Assembly: GCA_015478675.1 (NCBI GenBank) | Contig: JADMIH010000029.1 | Coordinates: forward strand, 1-29,691 | DNA from: Chloroflexota bacterium | GTDB lineage: Bacteria; Chloroflexota; Chloroflexia; QHBQ01; JADMIH01 | Direction of reading: 5' to 3' | Length of the DNA stretch: 29,691 nucleotides | Shown here: positions 7,606-15,822 of the stretch, piece by piece | How the letters are laid out: each line of letters starts with the position of its first letter | Position numbering within the stretch: position 1 is the first letter of the stretch | Notes under the pieces: model-generated | The model's input: the letters and a program-made list of their open reading frames with translations, nothing else | Told to the model about the DNA's origin: nothing | Databases searched by the model: none | Translations under genes and position numbers: made by a program

Positions 7606-9165
7606 CTAATAAGCCCCTTCGCGCTTGAGGACGGCGGGCACTGTGCGGAGGATGATCATCATGTCTACTGCCAGGGACCAGTTTTCCGCATAGTAGAGGT
7701 CCAGCTTTACCATCTCATCAAACGAGAGGTCTGAGCGTCCACTTACCTGCCATAGCCCTGTGAGGCCAGGCGTGACATCCAGCCGCTTGCGGTGCCAATC
7801 GGTATATTGCTCTACTTCTGTGGGAGTGGGTGGTCTGGGGCCAACCCAGCTCATTTCACCTTTCAGGATATTGAGCATCTGGGGCAGCTCGTCACACGAT
7901 GTGCGGCGTAGGAGCTTGCCTACAGGGGTGAGGCGTGGGTCGTCCTTCATCTTGAAGATAGGCCCGTCTGCTTCATTGAGGTGGCGCAGCTCGGCAAGCC
8001 GTTCCTCAGCATCTTTGTACATAGAGCGGAACTTATAGCAGGTGAAGATCCGTCCGTCTTTACCCACTCGCTGCTGCCGGAATAGCACAGGCCCCGCCGT
8101 TGTCACCTTGATAGCCAGAGCAATCAACAGCATAGGTACGGCAGCCACGATTACCGCCCCCACCGCCAGCACGAAATCGAGCATTCGCTTCACGTAGAGG
8201 TTGAAGCCTTGCAGCGCCAGGTCTTTCACCCCGATAAGAGGCACGCCATTCAGCGCGTCTATACGCACCTCGTTGAAGCGCATCTCAAAGAGGTCGGGCA
8301 CCAGCTTGAAATCTACGCCATAGTGACGGCAGCTATCAATGATACCGAGTATCTGCGCGTGGTGGTTAGCGGGAAGGGCTACGATTACTTCCTGCAAGTT
8401 TTGCTGGCTGAGAATGCGGCTCACGTCCTTGATTGCGCCGAGCCTTTGTAGCCCGCCGTTACGGCTCCTCACAGGCACGCTCCACTCTTTGCTGCCTGCG
8501 CCTTCGCCGCTTTCCGCAACGTATCCCGCCAGTTTGTAGCCAAGCTCAGGGCGCTCCACTATCTCTTTCATGATACGCTGCCCCGCCACGCCTGCGCCGA
8601 CAACCATCGCTCGCCTGATGTTGATACCCCTTCTCCAGAGCCACATCCTGGCGGTGCGGTAGACGAAACGCTCGGCTCCGAAGATAGCCACTGTGCAGAC
8701 CCACAAATATATAAACAGCAGGCGGCTAGGGAGTACAGGGTTGAAGATAAGAGCGCCCAGGGTAAGGGCCGACACGCCGATAAGCGCACCTCCAATCACC
8801 ACGCGCATATGGTCGAGCCAGGATGAGCCACGCGGCAGTGAGTAGAGGCCGCGCGCCTGGAAGGTGACGAGGGTCATCAGGGTGAAAGCTGCTATATAAG
8901 GGGCAAAGTACGATAGCGGCACAAGCGAATCAGGCCCGATGAGGTCGCGGCCCAGGGTGAGGAGGTAGCGCAGCCAGTAAGCCACGATGAAGGCAGCCGT
9001 CAGCAGCACGCCGTCCACCAGCGCGCGCCCCGCCAGCATAGCGAACTTGAGGCGCCGCGCGCGGCGTATGCGCTCGTCCGCCGCTGGGGGTAAAGCTAGC
9101 AGAACCCGCGTGGCCCTGGCGTCGTCGGGAGGATGGCCTCCCTCCACAACTGTGGGGTCAGGCAT
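7606..9165 (-). CDS. Polyprenyl glycosylphosphotransferase (initiating exopolysaccharide sugar-1-P transferase)
   Basis: This enzyme transfers a hexose-1-phosphate from a UDP-sugar to undecaprenyl phosphate, the first membrane step of exopolysaccharide assembly (WcaJ/WbaP/CpsE class). From ATG 9165 the protein has 519 residues: four N-terminal membrane segments (about 42-67, 83-103, 121-141, 148-165), a Rossmann-like CoA-binding region (VVGAGVAGQRI, about 187-197), a membrane re-entrant segment (about 330-352), and a bacterial sugar transferase domain to the end. Motifs there include FRQQRVGKDGRIF, YKFRSM, LRRTSCDELPQ, WVGPRPP and TPGLTGLWQVSGRS. The frame stays open to a TTG at 9210, which has GGTGG just upstream; I prefer ATG 9165, but both are possible. 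A 7-bp inverted repeat lies just before the TTG. It is divergent from the hydrolase/Wzy operon. The sugar specificity cannot be read from the sequence. Confidence 0.9.
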   Translation of the reverse strand: MPDPTVVEGGHPPDDARATRVLLALPPAADERIRRARRLKFAMLAGRALVDGVLLTAAFIVAYWLRYLLTLGRDLIGPDSLVPLSYFAPYIAAFTLMTLVTFQARGLYSLPRGSSWLDHMRVVIGGALIGVSALTLGALIFNPVLPSRLLFIYLWVCTVAIFGAERFVYRTARMWLWRRGINIRRAMVVGAGVAGQRIMKEIVERPELGYKLAGYVAESGEGAGSKEWSVPVRSRNGGLQRLGAIKDVSRILSQQNLQEVIVALPANHHAQILGIIDSCRHYGVDFKLVPDLFEMRFNEVRIDALNGVPLIGVKDLALQGFNLYVKRMLDFVLAVGAVIVAAVPMLLIALAIKVTTAGPVLFRQQRVGKDGRIFTCYKFRSMYKDAEERLAELRHLNEADGPIFKMKDDPRLTPVGKLLRRTSCDELPQMLNILKGEMSWVGPRPPTPTEVEQYTDWHRKRLDVTPGLTGLWQVSGRSDLSFDEMVKLDLYYAENWSLAVDMMIILRTVPAVLKREGAY

Positions 9166-9212
9166 GTTGGGCTTTTCTCTATTGAGAGGTGGTTGAACCT
9201 GTGCTTGCAAAA

Positions 9213-9242
9213 TACCACCGAAACTTTCCGCCGAAGGTGGTA
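9213..9242 (-). promoter_or_regulatory. Inverted repeat/hairpin in the glycosylphosphotransferase leader
   Basis: TACCACC (9213-9219) and GGTGGTA (9236-9242) form a perfect 7-bp inverted repeat with a 16-base loop. Read in the direction of the downstream gene the hairpin is followed by TTTT (9212-9209 region), so it could act as an attenuator, a leader structure or a regulator site. None of these roles is proven by the sequence. Confidence 0.4.
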
Positions 9243-9292
9243 AGCGGAACCGTTGGGCTTTTCAGCCGTTTTTATTATGTAGGGCAGTCGGT

Positions 9293-9298
9293 ATTATA
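9293..9298 (-). promoter_or_regulatory. Candidate -10 box for the glycosylphosphotransferase gene
   Basis: Minus-strand TATAAT sits inside the near-palindrome GGTATTATACC (9291-9300). No good -35 hexamer is seen 16-18 bases upstream. Transcription from here would include the 9213-9242 hairpin in a leader of roughly 120 bases. The palindrome over the -10 could also be an operator. Confidence 0.35.
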
Positions 9299-9317
9299 CC
9301 ATAATCGGCGGAAATCT

Positions 9318-9346
9318 TTGCCCACCTCGGTGTGAATGTGTATAAT
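9318..9346 (+). promoter_or_regulatory. Sigma70-type promoter of the hydrolase/Wzy operon
   Basis: TTGCCC (9318-9323), a 17-base spacer and TATAAT (9341-9346) give a good housekeeping-type promoter. Transcription would begin near 9353, about 95 bases before the first gene's TTG start at 9448. It faces away from the minus-strand -10 box at 9293-9298, forming a divergent control region. Confidence 0.65.
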
Positions 9347-9447
9347 GTTTCTAAGTAGAGCGCGACCTCATCCCTTTTGTTCCCTTCGCACGCTTCTCGA
9401 CGCCGCCATTGGCCGCTGAAGAGTGCATTCCTGGAGGAGCCATAGGT

Positions 9448-11526
9448 TTGTCTAAAGAAACCGTTCCTCGGAGCGGACACACCTCTCAAGATACAAATAT
9501 GAGCAGGGACCAGAACCCGGTCTCTCGGCAGCCCCTCCCTACAAAAGACCCCAAAGACGGCAAAAGCGTTCCTGAACAGGCAACCGCAATTCACGGTCCA
9601 TCTGCTCCAACCCTCCCCAACGACACCTTACGGCCCAACGACGGAAACGGCAACGCTAATGGCGCATCCCTTATAAGCGCCACAGGTATGCCTATTGACA
9701 CGGAGAGGCACACGCCTGATGAGCTTGCGCACGCTTCCCGCTCGCGCCGCCGGGTTCTCCTCAAAGCTGGGCTGGTGCTCATGGCCTTGCTTCTAGTTCT
9801 TGACATCGCCTACCTTTCTCCCTTTACAGACCCCGCCGCAGGTGTGCCGCCTCGTCTCCCTTCGCCTGTGCCGCTCACCGAGGTGCAGCCTTACGGAGTC
9901 AACACCTTCTTGCAGAAAGAAGTAGACGGCTGGAAGAAAGACAAGACTTTGCAAATGGCGCAGAACATGGGAGCAGGGTGGATCAAGCAACAGTTCCCCT
10001 GGGCCGATATAGAGTACAGGCAAGACCCGGGCAATCCCTACTGGGACGTGAAAAACAACCAGAGCGCCTGGGAGAAGTACGACTCGATAGTTTCTCTCGC
10101 CCAGCAGTACGGCCTGCGCGTAATTGCTCGTATAGACAGCGCGCCTGCCTGGTCACACCCCCTGATCAATACCCTGAAGGCTCCTCCTTCTGCTGATCAT
10201 ATGCAGGATTTTGCTAACTTTATCCACGACTTTGTGAAGAAATATAGTGGGCAGGTAGCTGCAATTCAGATATGGAATGAGCCAAACCTCGTCGGCGAAT
10301 GGGCCACGGGCCGCCCTGTGAACCCTGCGGAGTATGTGCAACTCCTGAAGACTGCATACATCGCGGCCAAGCAGGTTGACCCCAACATGATAGTGCTGGC
10401 TGCGCCCCTGGCTACCACCAACGACACCTCTAATAACCTTGATGAGCTTGACTACCTGCAAGGGATGTATGACGCGGGCGCAAAGCAATACTTCGATGTG
10501 ATGTCCGCAAACGCCTATGGCAAATCGGAGCCGCCGGAGGCTGCTCCCTCTCGCGACAAGCTGAACTTCCGGCGCGTTGAGCTGCTACGGGCCGTGATGG
10601 AGCAGAATGGCGATAGCGCCAAGGCGGTCTGGTTCAACGAGTATGGCTGGAATGCCTCACCCGATAGCATCACTAACTTGCCCTGGGGGCGCGTTACACC
10701 CGACCAGCAGGCCGACTACACTGTGCGTGGTATCCAGTACGCGCAGCAGCACTGGCCCTGGGCCGGGTTGTTCACTATCTGGTACCTGCGGCAGGTAGGC
10801 GATATACCGAACACTGAGAGCGAGTACTACTTTGGCCTCTTGGACCCCGACTTTGTTGTCAGTCCTGCTTATCAGGCAGTGCAGAAAGCCACCGCAGCCA
10901 GCGATGCGGCGGCGACTGTTGGCGCCTGGGGGCCCCTCTCCTCGCCTGTATCTGCCGCCCCTCAGTGGCGCATCCGTCTTAGCTCTACGGTGCCCGGCGG
11001 TCTTTCTGTGGCCCCTTCGGGGATCGGTGATACGATATCACTGTCTTTCATTGGCACTGATGTCAAAATATCGCTGCTGCCTGCTCCTACCGACGGCACC
11101 GGCGGGGTAGCCGGGGGTAACGGCGCTAGGTACTACGTCACTATAGACGGCGAGTCAAGCAAAGTAGCCCCCGAACTACCACGCGACAGCCGCAAGCAGG
11201 CATATATACAAGCGCCCACAGGCGGTCAAGCGTCCGAGATTACAGTTGCCCGGGGCCTCAACGCGGAGTTCCGCACAGGGTTGCACACCCTCAGGATCCG
11301 GGTAGACAACGACCCACAGGCTGTGGGGAGCGCCAGGGCAAGCGGTGTCTTTGCCCCTGACGCGCAAAGCATCGCCATGCCGGGTATTGGGGCGATAACC
11401 GTCGAGGCTAAACGCTCCTATGTGCTCTTTGCTGTCACTCTGCTGTTACTCATCGCGGGGATAGGCTTCCTGGCCTGGGTGCTGAGGCGCAGCCGGTCGC
11501 TGATGGTGGCCGCTCACGGACGGTGA
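9448..11526 (+). CDS. Membrane-anchored GH39/PslG-like glycoside hydrolase with C-terminal beta-sandwich
   Basis: From TTG 9448 (GGAGGAG eight bases upstream) the protein has 692 residues. It has a polar, low-complexity cytoplasmic N-terminus (1-90), a membrane anchor (VLLKAGLVLMALLLVLDIAYL, about 96-117), then a (beta/alpha)8 hydrolase domain of clan GH-A type. The acid/base Glu278 lies in IQIWNEPNL and the likely nucleophile Glu398 in WFNEYGW, 120 residues apart as expected. A beta-sandwich, possibly carbohydrate binding, follows (SLSFIGTDVKISLL..., YYVTIDG), and the protein ends with a second membrane helix (YVLFAVTLLLLIAGIGFLAW) and basic residues. PslG-like enzymes are endoglycosidases encoded in exopolysaccharide clusters that cut or trim their own polymer; the same role is inferred here. 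Its stop overlaps the next start (GTGA), so the two are translationally coupled. The next gene carries a paralogous domain. Confidence 0.8.
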   Translation: MSKETVPRSGHTSQDTNMSRDQNPVSRQPLPTKDPKDGKSVPEQATAIHGPSAPTLPNDTLRPNDGNGNANGASLISATGMPIDTERHTPDELAHASRSRRRVLLKAGLVLMALLLVLDIAYLSPFTDPAAGVPPRLPSPVPLTEVQPYGVNTFLQKEVDGWKKDKTLQMAQNMGAGWIKQQFPWADIEYRQDPGNPYWDVKNNQSAWEKYDSIVSLAQQYGLRVIARIDSAPAWSHPLINTLKAPPSADHMQDFANFIHDFVKKYSGQVAAIQIWNEPNLVGEWATGRPVNPAEYVQLLKTAYIAAKQVDPNMIVLAAPLATTNDTSNNLDELDYLQGMYDAGAKQYFDVMSANAYGKSEPPEAAPSRDKLNFRRVELLRAVMEQNGDSAKAVWFNEYGWNASPDSITNLPWGRVTPDQQADYTVRGIQYAQQHWPWAGLFTIWYLRQVGDIPNTESEYYFGLLDPDFVVSPAYQAVQKATAASDAAATVGAWGPLSSPVSAAPQWRIRLSSTVPGGLSVAPSGIGDTISLSFIGTDVKISLLPAPTDGTGGVAGGNGARYYVTIDGESSKVAPELPRDSRKQAYIQAPTGGQASEITVARGLNAEFRTGLHTLRIRVDNDPQAVGSARASGVFAPDAQSIAMPGIGAITVEAKRSYVLFAVTLLLLIAGIGFLAWVLRRSRSLMVAAHGR

Positions 11527-14500
11527 TAAAACGCTTCTCCCTTTTGGCACAACGGGCCGCCGCTAACCCCCTGGCGCGGCTGATAATTGCCGCTCTCCTA
11601 TTTGCCGGCTCTCTAGCGGGGCTTGGCGCAACCGCCTACGCCGACGACTACGTAAACGGGGGAGTGGTCTGGGGCAACAGGGCTGATCTCCCACCCATAG
11701 CTTACACCGGTGTCAGCCCTCTTGGTGTCAATACCTTCCTTGAGAAAGAGGTAGATACCGCTAATGTTGACAAGACTCTGAAGATGGTGCGTGATGGAGG
11801 CTTCAGGTGGATACGTCAGGGCTTCGCATGGAATGACATAGAGATCAGCGCCAAGGGTAACTACACCGACACCCGCAACCCCGGCGACCCGAAAAGCGCC
11901 TGGGATAAATATGACTACATAGTAAATGCCGCCCAGCGCTATGGCATACAGATAATCGCCCGCCTCGACAGCCCACCGGTCTGGGCGCGTATGCCAGGCG
12001 ACGACGTAGAGCAGTTTCGCAAAGGTCCGCCTCAGCGTAACAGTGACTATGGCGATTTTGTCGCCACAGTAGTCAACCGCTACAAAGGCAAAATTCAGTA
12101 CTTCCAGATATGGAATGAGCCCAACCTCAAGGGAGAGTGGGGTGGTCACGCCGTTGATCCGGCGGAGTATACAACTTTGCTCAAAGAGGCTTATACACGC
12201 GCAAAGGCTGCCAACCCGAACGCCGTGATTATCTCCGCCGCCCTCGCGCCCACCGCAGAGGATACCATTTCCAACGAGAATGACGTTCTTTACCTCGAAG
12301 GGATGTACCGGGCAGGCGCTGCGCCCTACTTCGATATCCTTTCGACGATGCTCTACGGATTAGGCCAATCGCCACAGACCCGGCGGGTTGACCTCAAGTA
12401 CCTCGATTTCTCTCGCCCGATATTGCTGCGCCGTGTGATGGAGGAGAACGGCGACTATAAAAAGCCAATCTGGATAAGCGAGTACGCCTGGATTAGCTTG
12501 CCCCCCGATTTCAAAGGTGAGCCCGCAAAGAACATCTGGGGCCGCAGCGTAGACGAGCAAACGCAGGCCAACTGGCTCATAGAGGGCTATCAGCGAGCCG
12601 CCAAAGAGTGGCCCTGGATGGGGGTAATGAGCGTTTGGTACTTCCGCGAACCTGCCCCCAACCCGCTGGAGCCTGCCAATTACTTCGCTATCGTCAACCC
12701 TGATTTCACCCCACGCCCAGCCTACACCGCCATACAGGACTACAGCAAGCGCCTGCCTGTAATCACCTCATACGACAAGCCGCTGTGGGATGCCTGGGGC
12801 TTTCCTGTAGTCTACGGCCTCTTTGGTTTGCTCGCTCTGATGTCGGGGGCCGCGCTAAGCTCTAATATAGGCAGGTGGGCGGGGGCCGCGCTGGATAGGC
12901 CGAGAGGCCACTACTCTGAAGCGATACGCGAGACCGCACGCAACGCGGCGGTAGTGTCGGGCATGCTCTTGCTGGTAGGCCTTTACTACCGCGTGAATAG
13001 CGCGCCCGCTATGGTGGTCACGCTCGCGGCCTGGGGTCTACTCGCCTTCCTCAAGCCGTCCACAGGGTTGGCGTTTGTAGCCCTTGCCATCCCTTTCTTC
13101 TGGTACCCCAAAGAATTCAAGCAAGAGCGCTTCCCAATAGCCGAAACGCTCTTGCTGCTCGTCTTTGCTGCCGTGCTTGCACGCCATACAGTAGCCTGGC
13201 TGGTGGGCCGCCGCGCCCGACCTGGTCTATCTGTAGTAGCAGAGCGGCTTAACTTGCCCATTACGAAGGTAAACCCGCCCACGAATCTTGCGCCTTCTCT
13301 CAGCATGCCTTCATACGACACGGACGAGCTTCCGTTGCACAGGCTTGCTGAAAACGAAGCAGCATCTGTAAATAGCCTGCCGTATAAAGCGGCACCACTC
13401 ACAATTGCATTGCAGGAGCAACCTACGCTTGTGGGGGCGAGTGACACGAAGGCCACAGCGCCCCTGCCTGTCATCTCCGCCCAGGACGACCTTGTGCCCG
13501 CGCAGTGGCCGTCGCACCCCGTATATAAAGCGCCGCCTCTCGCCAAAGCAGTCCTCACCGGCCACCCAGATGGATATACCACAGAACCACCGTCCAACAC
13601 ATTCAGCAGCCTTCACATTTCACGCGTGACTTTTTATACCGCCCCTCTCCTGGCCCGCTTCCGCACCTGGAACCGCGAAGATGCTTTTGCCGCACCCGCT
13701 GTGCTCATGCTCATCGTCGGCACCTTTTCGCTCCTAACTTTGGCCGATCCATCATTTGCCAAAGACAGCGCCCGCGCTTATCGCTGGGTGATAGTGGAGC
13801 CTATCCTCTTTTATTTCCTGCTGACTGACGTAATCAAGAGCAAGCGTGGGCTATGGCGCATCGCCGACTTCTTCGTGGCGGCAGCCACCGGTGTGGCTCT
13901 ACTCGGTCTGTGGCAATATGCAACAGGCACAAATCTGCTGGTGGTGGAGGGTGTCAGGCGGGTGCAAAGTGTTTATCTACACCCCGACAACCTGGCCCTT
14001 TACCTGGGCAGAGTGGTGCCTTTTGTTGTTTGCCTGGCGCTCTTTTTGCCGAAGGGCGGGCGGAAGCTGGTCTATGCCCTTGCCGCCCTGCCGCTGCTAG
14101 CAACCTTCTCTCTGACCTATTCACGAGGCGCATGGGCAGGCATGTTTGTGGCTGTGCTGGTAGTTGTTGTGCTTGGGGTCGCCTGGGGCAAGGGGTCGCC
14201 GCGTGTTTCTGTGCGTGCGAGATGGCTCGCCGCGGGCGGAGGGGCTGCCTTGCTGGTGGTGGTTGCAGTTGTGATCATCCAGATCGCGCCCACTCTTCCC
14301 ACACGCATATTTGGCACAGGGAGCGCGTCAACTCGCATCGAGATATGGAAAAGTGCCCTCGCCATGCTGCGCGACCACCCCGTATTCGGGGTGGGCATTG
14401 ACCAGTTTCTCAACCAGTTCCAGGCGCGCTACATAACCAAGTCCCTGGCGAACGAGTCCTACACGTCTCACCCGCACAACCTTATTTTGGATTACTGGCT

Positions 14501-14780
14501 CTCTTTGGGTATAATGGGCGTGATCATTCTCGTTTGGCTGCTATGGCGTTATTTCCGAGAAGCACTTAACCTTGTGCGGCGAGTGTCATTGCGTGCAGGC
14601 TCTGACCCTGTGCATCGAGCTTTGGCGCTCGGCCTGCTCGCCAGCATGGTAGACTTCCTGGTGCATGGCATGGTAGACAACTCTTACTTCCTGGCCGACC
14701 TCTCGATGATCTTCTGGCTCAGCTGTGGATTGCTGCAATTGGTGCGGTGCGGAGGGGTCAGGGATAGCATCGGGCTGTAA
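11523..14780 (+). CDS. Fusion: GH39/PslG-like hydrolase domain + O-antigen ligase/Wzy-type membrane domain
   Basis: The 1085-residue frame begins with GTG 11523 overlapping the previous stop. A signal or anchor segment (about 18-36) precedes a hydrolase domain (about 55-415) paralogous to the upstream gene. Both start GVNTFL-KEVD and share SAWxKYD, IWNEPNL-GEW (Glu199) and the nucleophile-like SEYAW (Glu320). Membrane segments follow at about 427-443, 475-530 and 540-562, then a soluble linker (about 563-718) with three Y-K/T-A-x-P-L-type repeats (Tyr621, 668, 705). A second membrane block (about 720-1075) has O-antigen-ligase/Wzy features: LTYSRGAWAG, RIEIWKSALAMLRDHPVFGVG and SHPHNLILDYWLSLGIMG. 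Wzy/WaaL enzymes join lipid-linked glycan units on the periplasmic face. The frame is uninterrupted, so this is not an assembly join visible as a frameshift. A protein that both builds and cuts one polysaccharide is the simplest reading; polymerase versus ligase is not decided. Confidence 0.85.
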   Translation: MIKRFSLLAQRAAANPLARLIIAALLFAGSLAGLGATAYADDYVNGGVVWGNRADLPPIAYTGVSPLGVNTFLEKEVDTANVDKTLKMVRDGGFRWIRQGFAWNDIEISAKGNYTDTRNPGDPKSAWDKYDYIVNAAQRYGIQIIARLDSPPVWARMPGDDVEQFRKGPPQRNSDYGDFVATVVNRYKGKIQYFQIWNEPNLKGEWGGHAVDPAEYTTLLKEAYTRAKAANPNAVIISAALAPTAEDTISNENDVLYLEGMYRAGAAPYFDILSTMLYGLGQSPQTRRVDLKYLDFSRPILLRRVMEENGDYKKPIWISEYAWISLPPDFKGEPAKNIWGRSVDEQTQANWLIEGYQRAAKEWPWMGVMSVWYFREPAPNPLEPANYFAIVNPDFTPRPAYTAIQDYSKRLPVITSYDKPLWDAWGFPVVYGLFGLLALMSGAALSSNIGRWAGAALDRPRGHYSEAIRETARNAAVVSGMLLLVGLYYRVNSAPAMVVTLAAWGLLAFLKPSTGLAFVALAIPFFWYPKEFKQERFPIAETLLLLVFAAVLARHTVAWLVGRRARPGLSVVAERLNLPITKVNPPTNLAPSLSMPSYDTDELPLHRLAENEAASVNSLPYKAAPLTIALQEQPTLVGASDTKATAPLPVISAQDDLVPAQWPSHPVYKAPPLAKAVLTGHPDGYTTEPPSNTFSSLHISRVTFYTAPLLARFRTWNREDAFAAPAVLMLIVGTFSLLTLADPSFAKDSARAYRWVIVEPILFYFLLTDVIKSKRGLWRIADFFVAAATGVALLGLWQYATGTNLLVVEGVRRVQSVYLHPDNLALYLGRVVPFVVCLALFLPKGGRKLVYALAALPLLATFSLTYSRGAWAGMFVAVLVVVVLGVAWGKGSPRVSVRARWLAAGGGAALLVVVAVVIIQIAPTLPTRIFGTGSASTRIEIWKSALAMLRDHPVFGVGIDQFLNQFQARYITKSLANESYTSHPHNLILDYWLSLGIMGVIILVWLLWRYFREALNLVRRVSLRAGSDPVHRALALGLLASMVDFLVHGMVDNSYFLADLSMIFWLSCGLLQLVRCGGVRDSIGL

Positions 14781-14806
14781 CTTGTATTGAACGTAAGGAG
14801 CTTCGC

Positions 14807-15772
14807 TTGCACATCGTAGTCACCGGCGGCGCAGGCTTTATTGGGTCGCATCTCTGTGAGGCTTTACTGGCTGATGGAAACAAAGTCACCGCTATAGATA
14901 ATTTCCTCACCGGTAGCCCTTCCAACATCGCCCATCTGCGGGAGCGTCCTCGCTTTAGCCTCATCGAACATGACATAACAGTACCTTTAGGCAAAGAGGA
15001 GATGGTGCAGCTTGGGCAAGCAGCTGCCATATTCCACCTTGCTAGCCCTGCCTCTCCTGCTGATTTTAGCCGCATGCCATTGCAGATAGCAGTGATCAAC
15101 TCGCAAGGTACTCATAATGTGCTGGAATTGGCGCGAAAGCTAGGAGCAAAATACCTTATCACCTCTACTTCGGAGGCATATGGCGACCCTTTGGTGCACC
15201 CGCAGGGCGAGGAATATCGGGGCAATGTGAACACCACAGGGCCGCGCGCCTGCTACGATGAAGGCAAGCGCTTCTCCGAGGCAATCACATCTGTGTACGT
15301 CAATGAGTACGGCCTGGACGGGCGTATAGTGCGTATTTTCAACACTTACGGCCCCCTTATGAACCCCTATGATGGCCGTTCAGTTCCCAGCTTTATCACA
15401 CACGCGCTGAAGGGCGAGCCTCTGGTGGTTTACGGCGATGGTACGCAGACACGCTCGTACTGCTACGTAGCCGATATGGTCGCAGGTCTCATAACTGTTA
15501 TGTTCGCACCGCCTGAGACACGAGGCATGGTCTTCAATGTTGGCAACCCTGATGAGCGCGAGATCATCATCTTCGCCAGGATAATTAAGGAGCAATGCCA
15601 CTCCAACTCCGAGATAGTGCATGGTCCTGCCTTGGAGGACGACCCTGCTCGCCGCTGCCCCGACATCACGCGCATCTCAACAATGCTGGGCTGGCAGCCT
15701 AGCGTGCCTCTGGAAGAAGGCTTGCGACTCACGATAGAGTGGTTTCGCACCCGTCTTGCGGATGAGGACTGA
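14807..15772 (+). CDS. uxs: UDP-glucuronate decarboxylase (UDP-xylose synthase)
   Basis: This extended short-chain dehydrogenase converts UDP-glucuronate to UDP-xylose with bound NAD. The 321-residue protein shows the NAD loop TGGAGFIGSHL (residues 6-16), the UXS-typical FHLASPASP, TSTSEAYGDPLVHPQ, the catalytic Y-x3-K within GPRACYDEGKR (Tyr150, Lys154), and RIFNTYGP. The pairing of HLASPASP with ACYDEGKR separates this subfamily from dTDP-glucose dehydratases and 4-epimerases. The start is TTG 14807 with TAAGGAG six bases upstream. It lies 26 bases after the fusion gene in the same operon. It implies xylose, or a sugar made from UDP-xylose, in the polysaccharide. A UDP-glucose dehydrogenase to supply UDP-glucuronate is not in the window. 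Confidence 0.88.
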   Translation: MHIVVTGGAGFIGSHLCEALLADGNKVTAIDNFLTGSPSNIAHLRERPRFSLIEHDITVPLGKEEMVQLGQAAAIFHLASPASPADFSRMPLQIAVINSQGTHNVLELARKLGAKYLITSTSEAYGDPLVHPQGEEYRGNVNTTGPRACYDEGKRFSEAITSVYVNEYGLDGRIVRIFNTYGPLMNPYDGRSVPSFITHALKGEPLVVYGDGTQTRSYCYVADMVAGLITVMFAPPETRGMVFNVGNPDEREIIIFARIIKEQCHSNSEIVHGPALEDDPARRCPDITRISTMLGWQPSVPLEEGLRLTIEWFRTRLADED

Positions 15773-15822
15773 GCAATTGAAGCGACACCACAGGTGAAAG
15801 AGAAACAAGGGGTTTACAGGGT

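Noticed and set aside
13853..14401. 182-codon ORF in another frame of the fusion gene
   Set aside because: It coincides with conserved Wzy-type sequence in the main frame and has cysteine/arginine-rich shadow composition.
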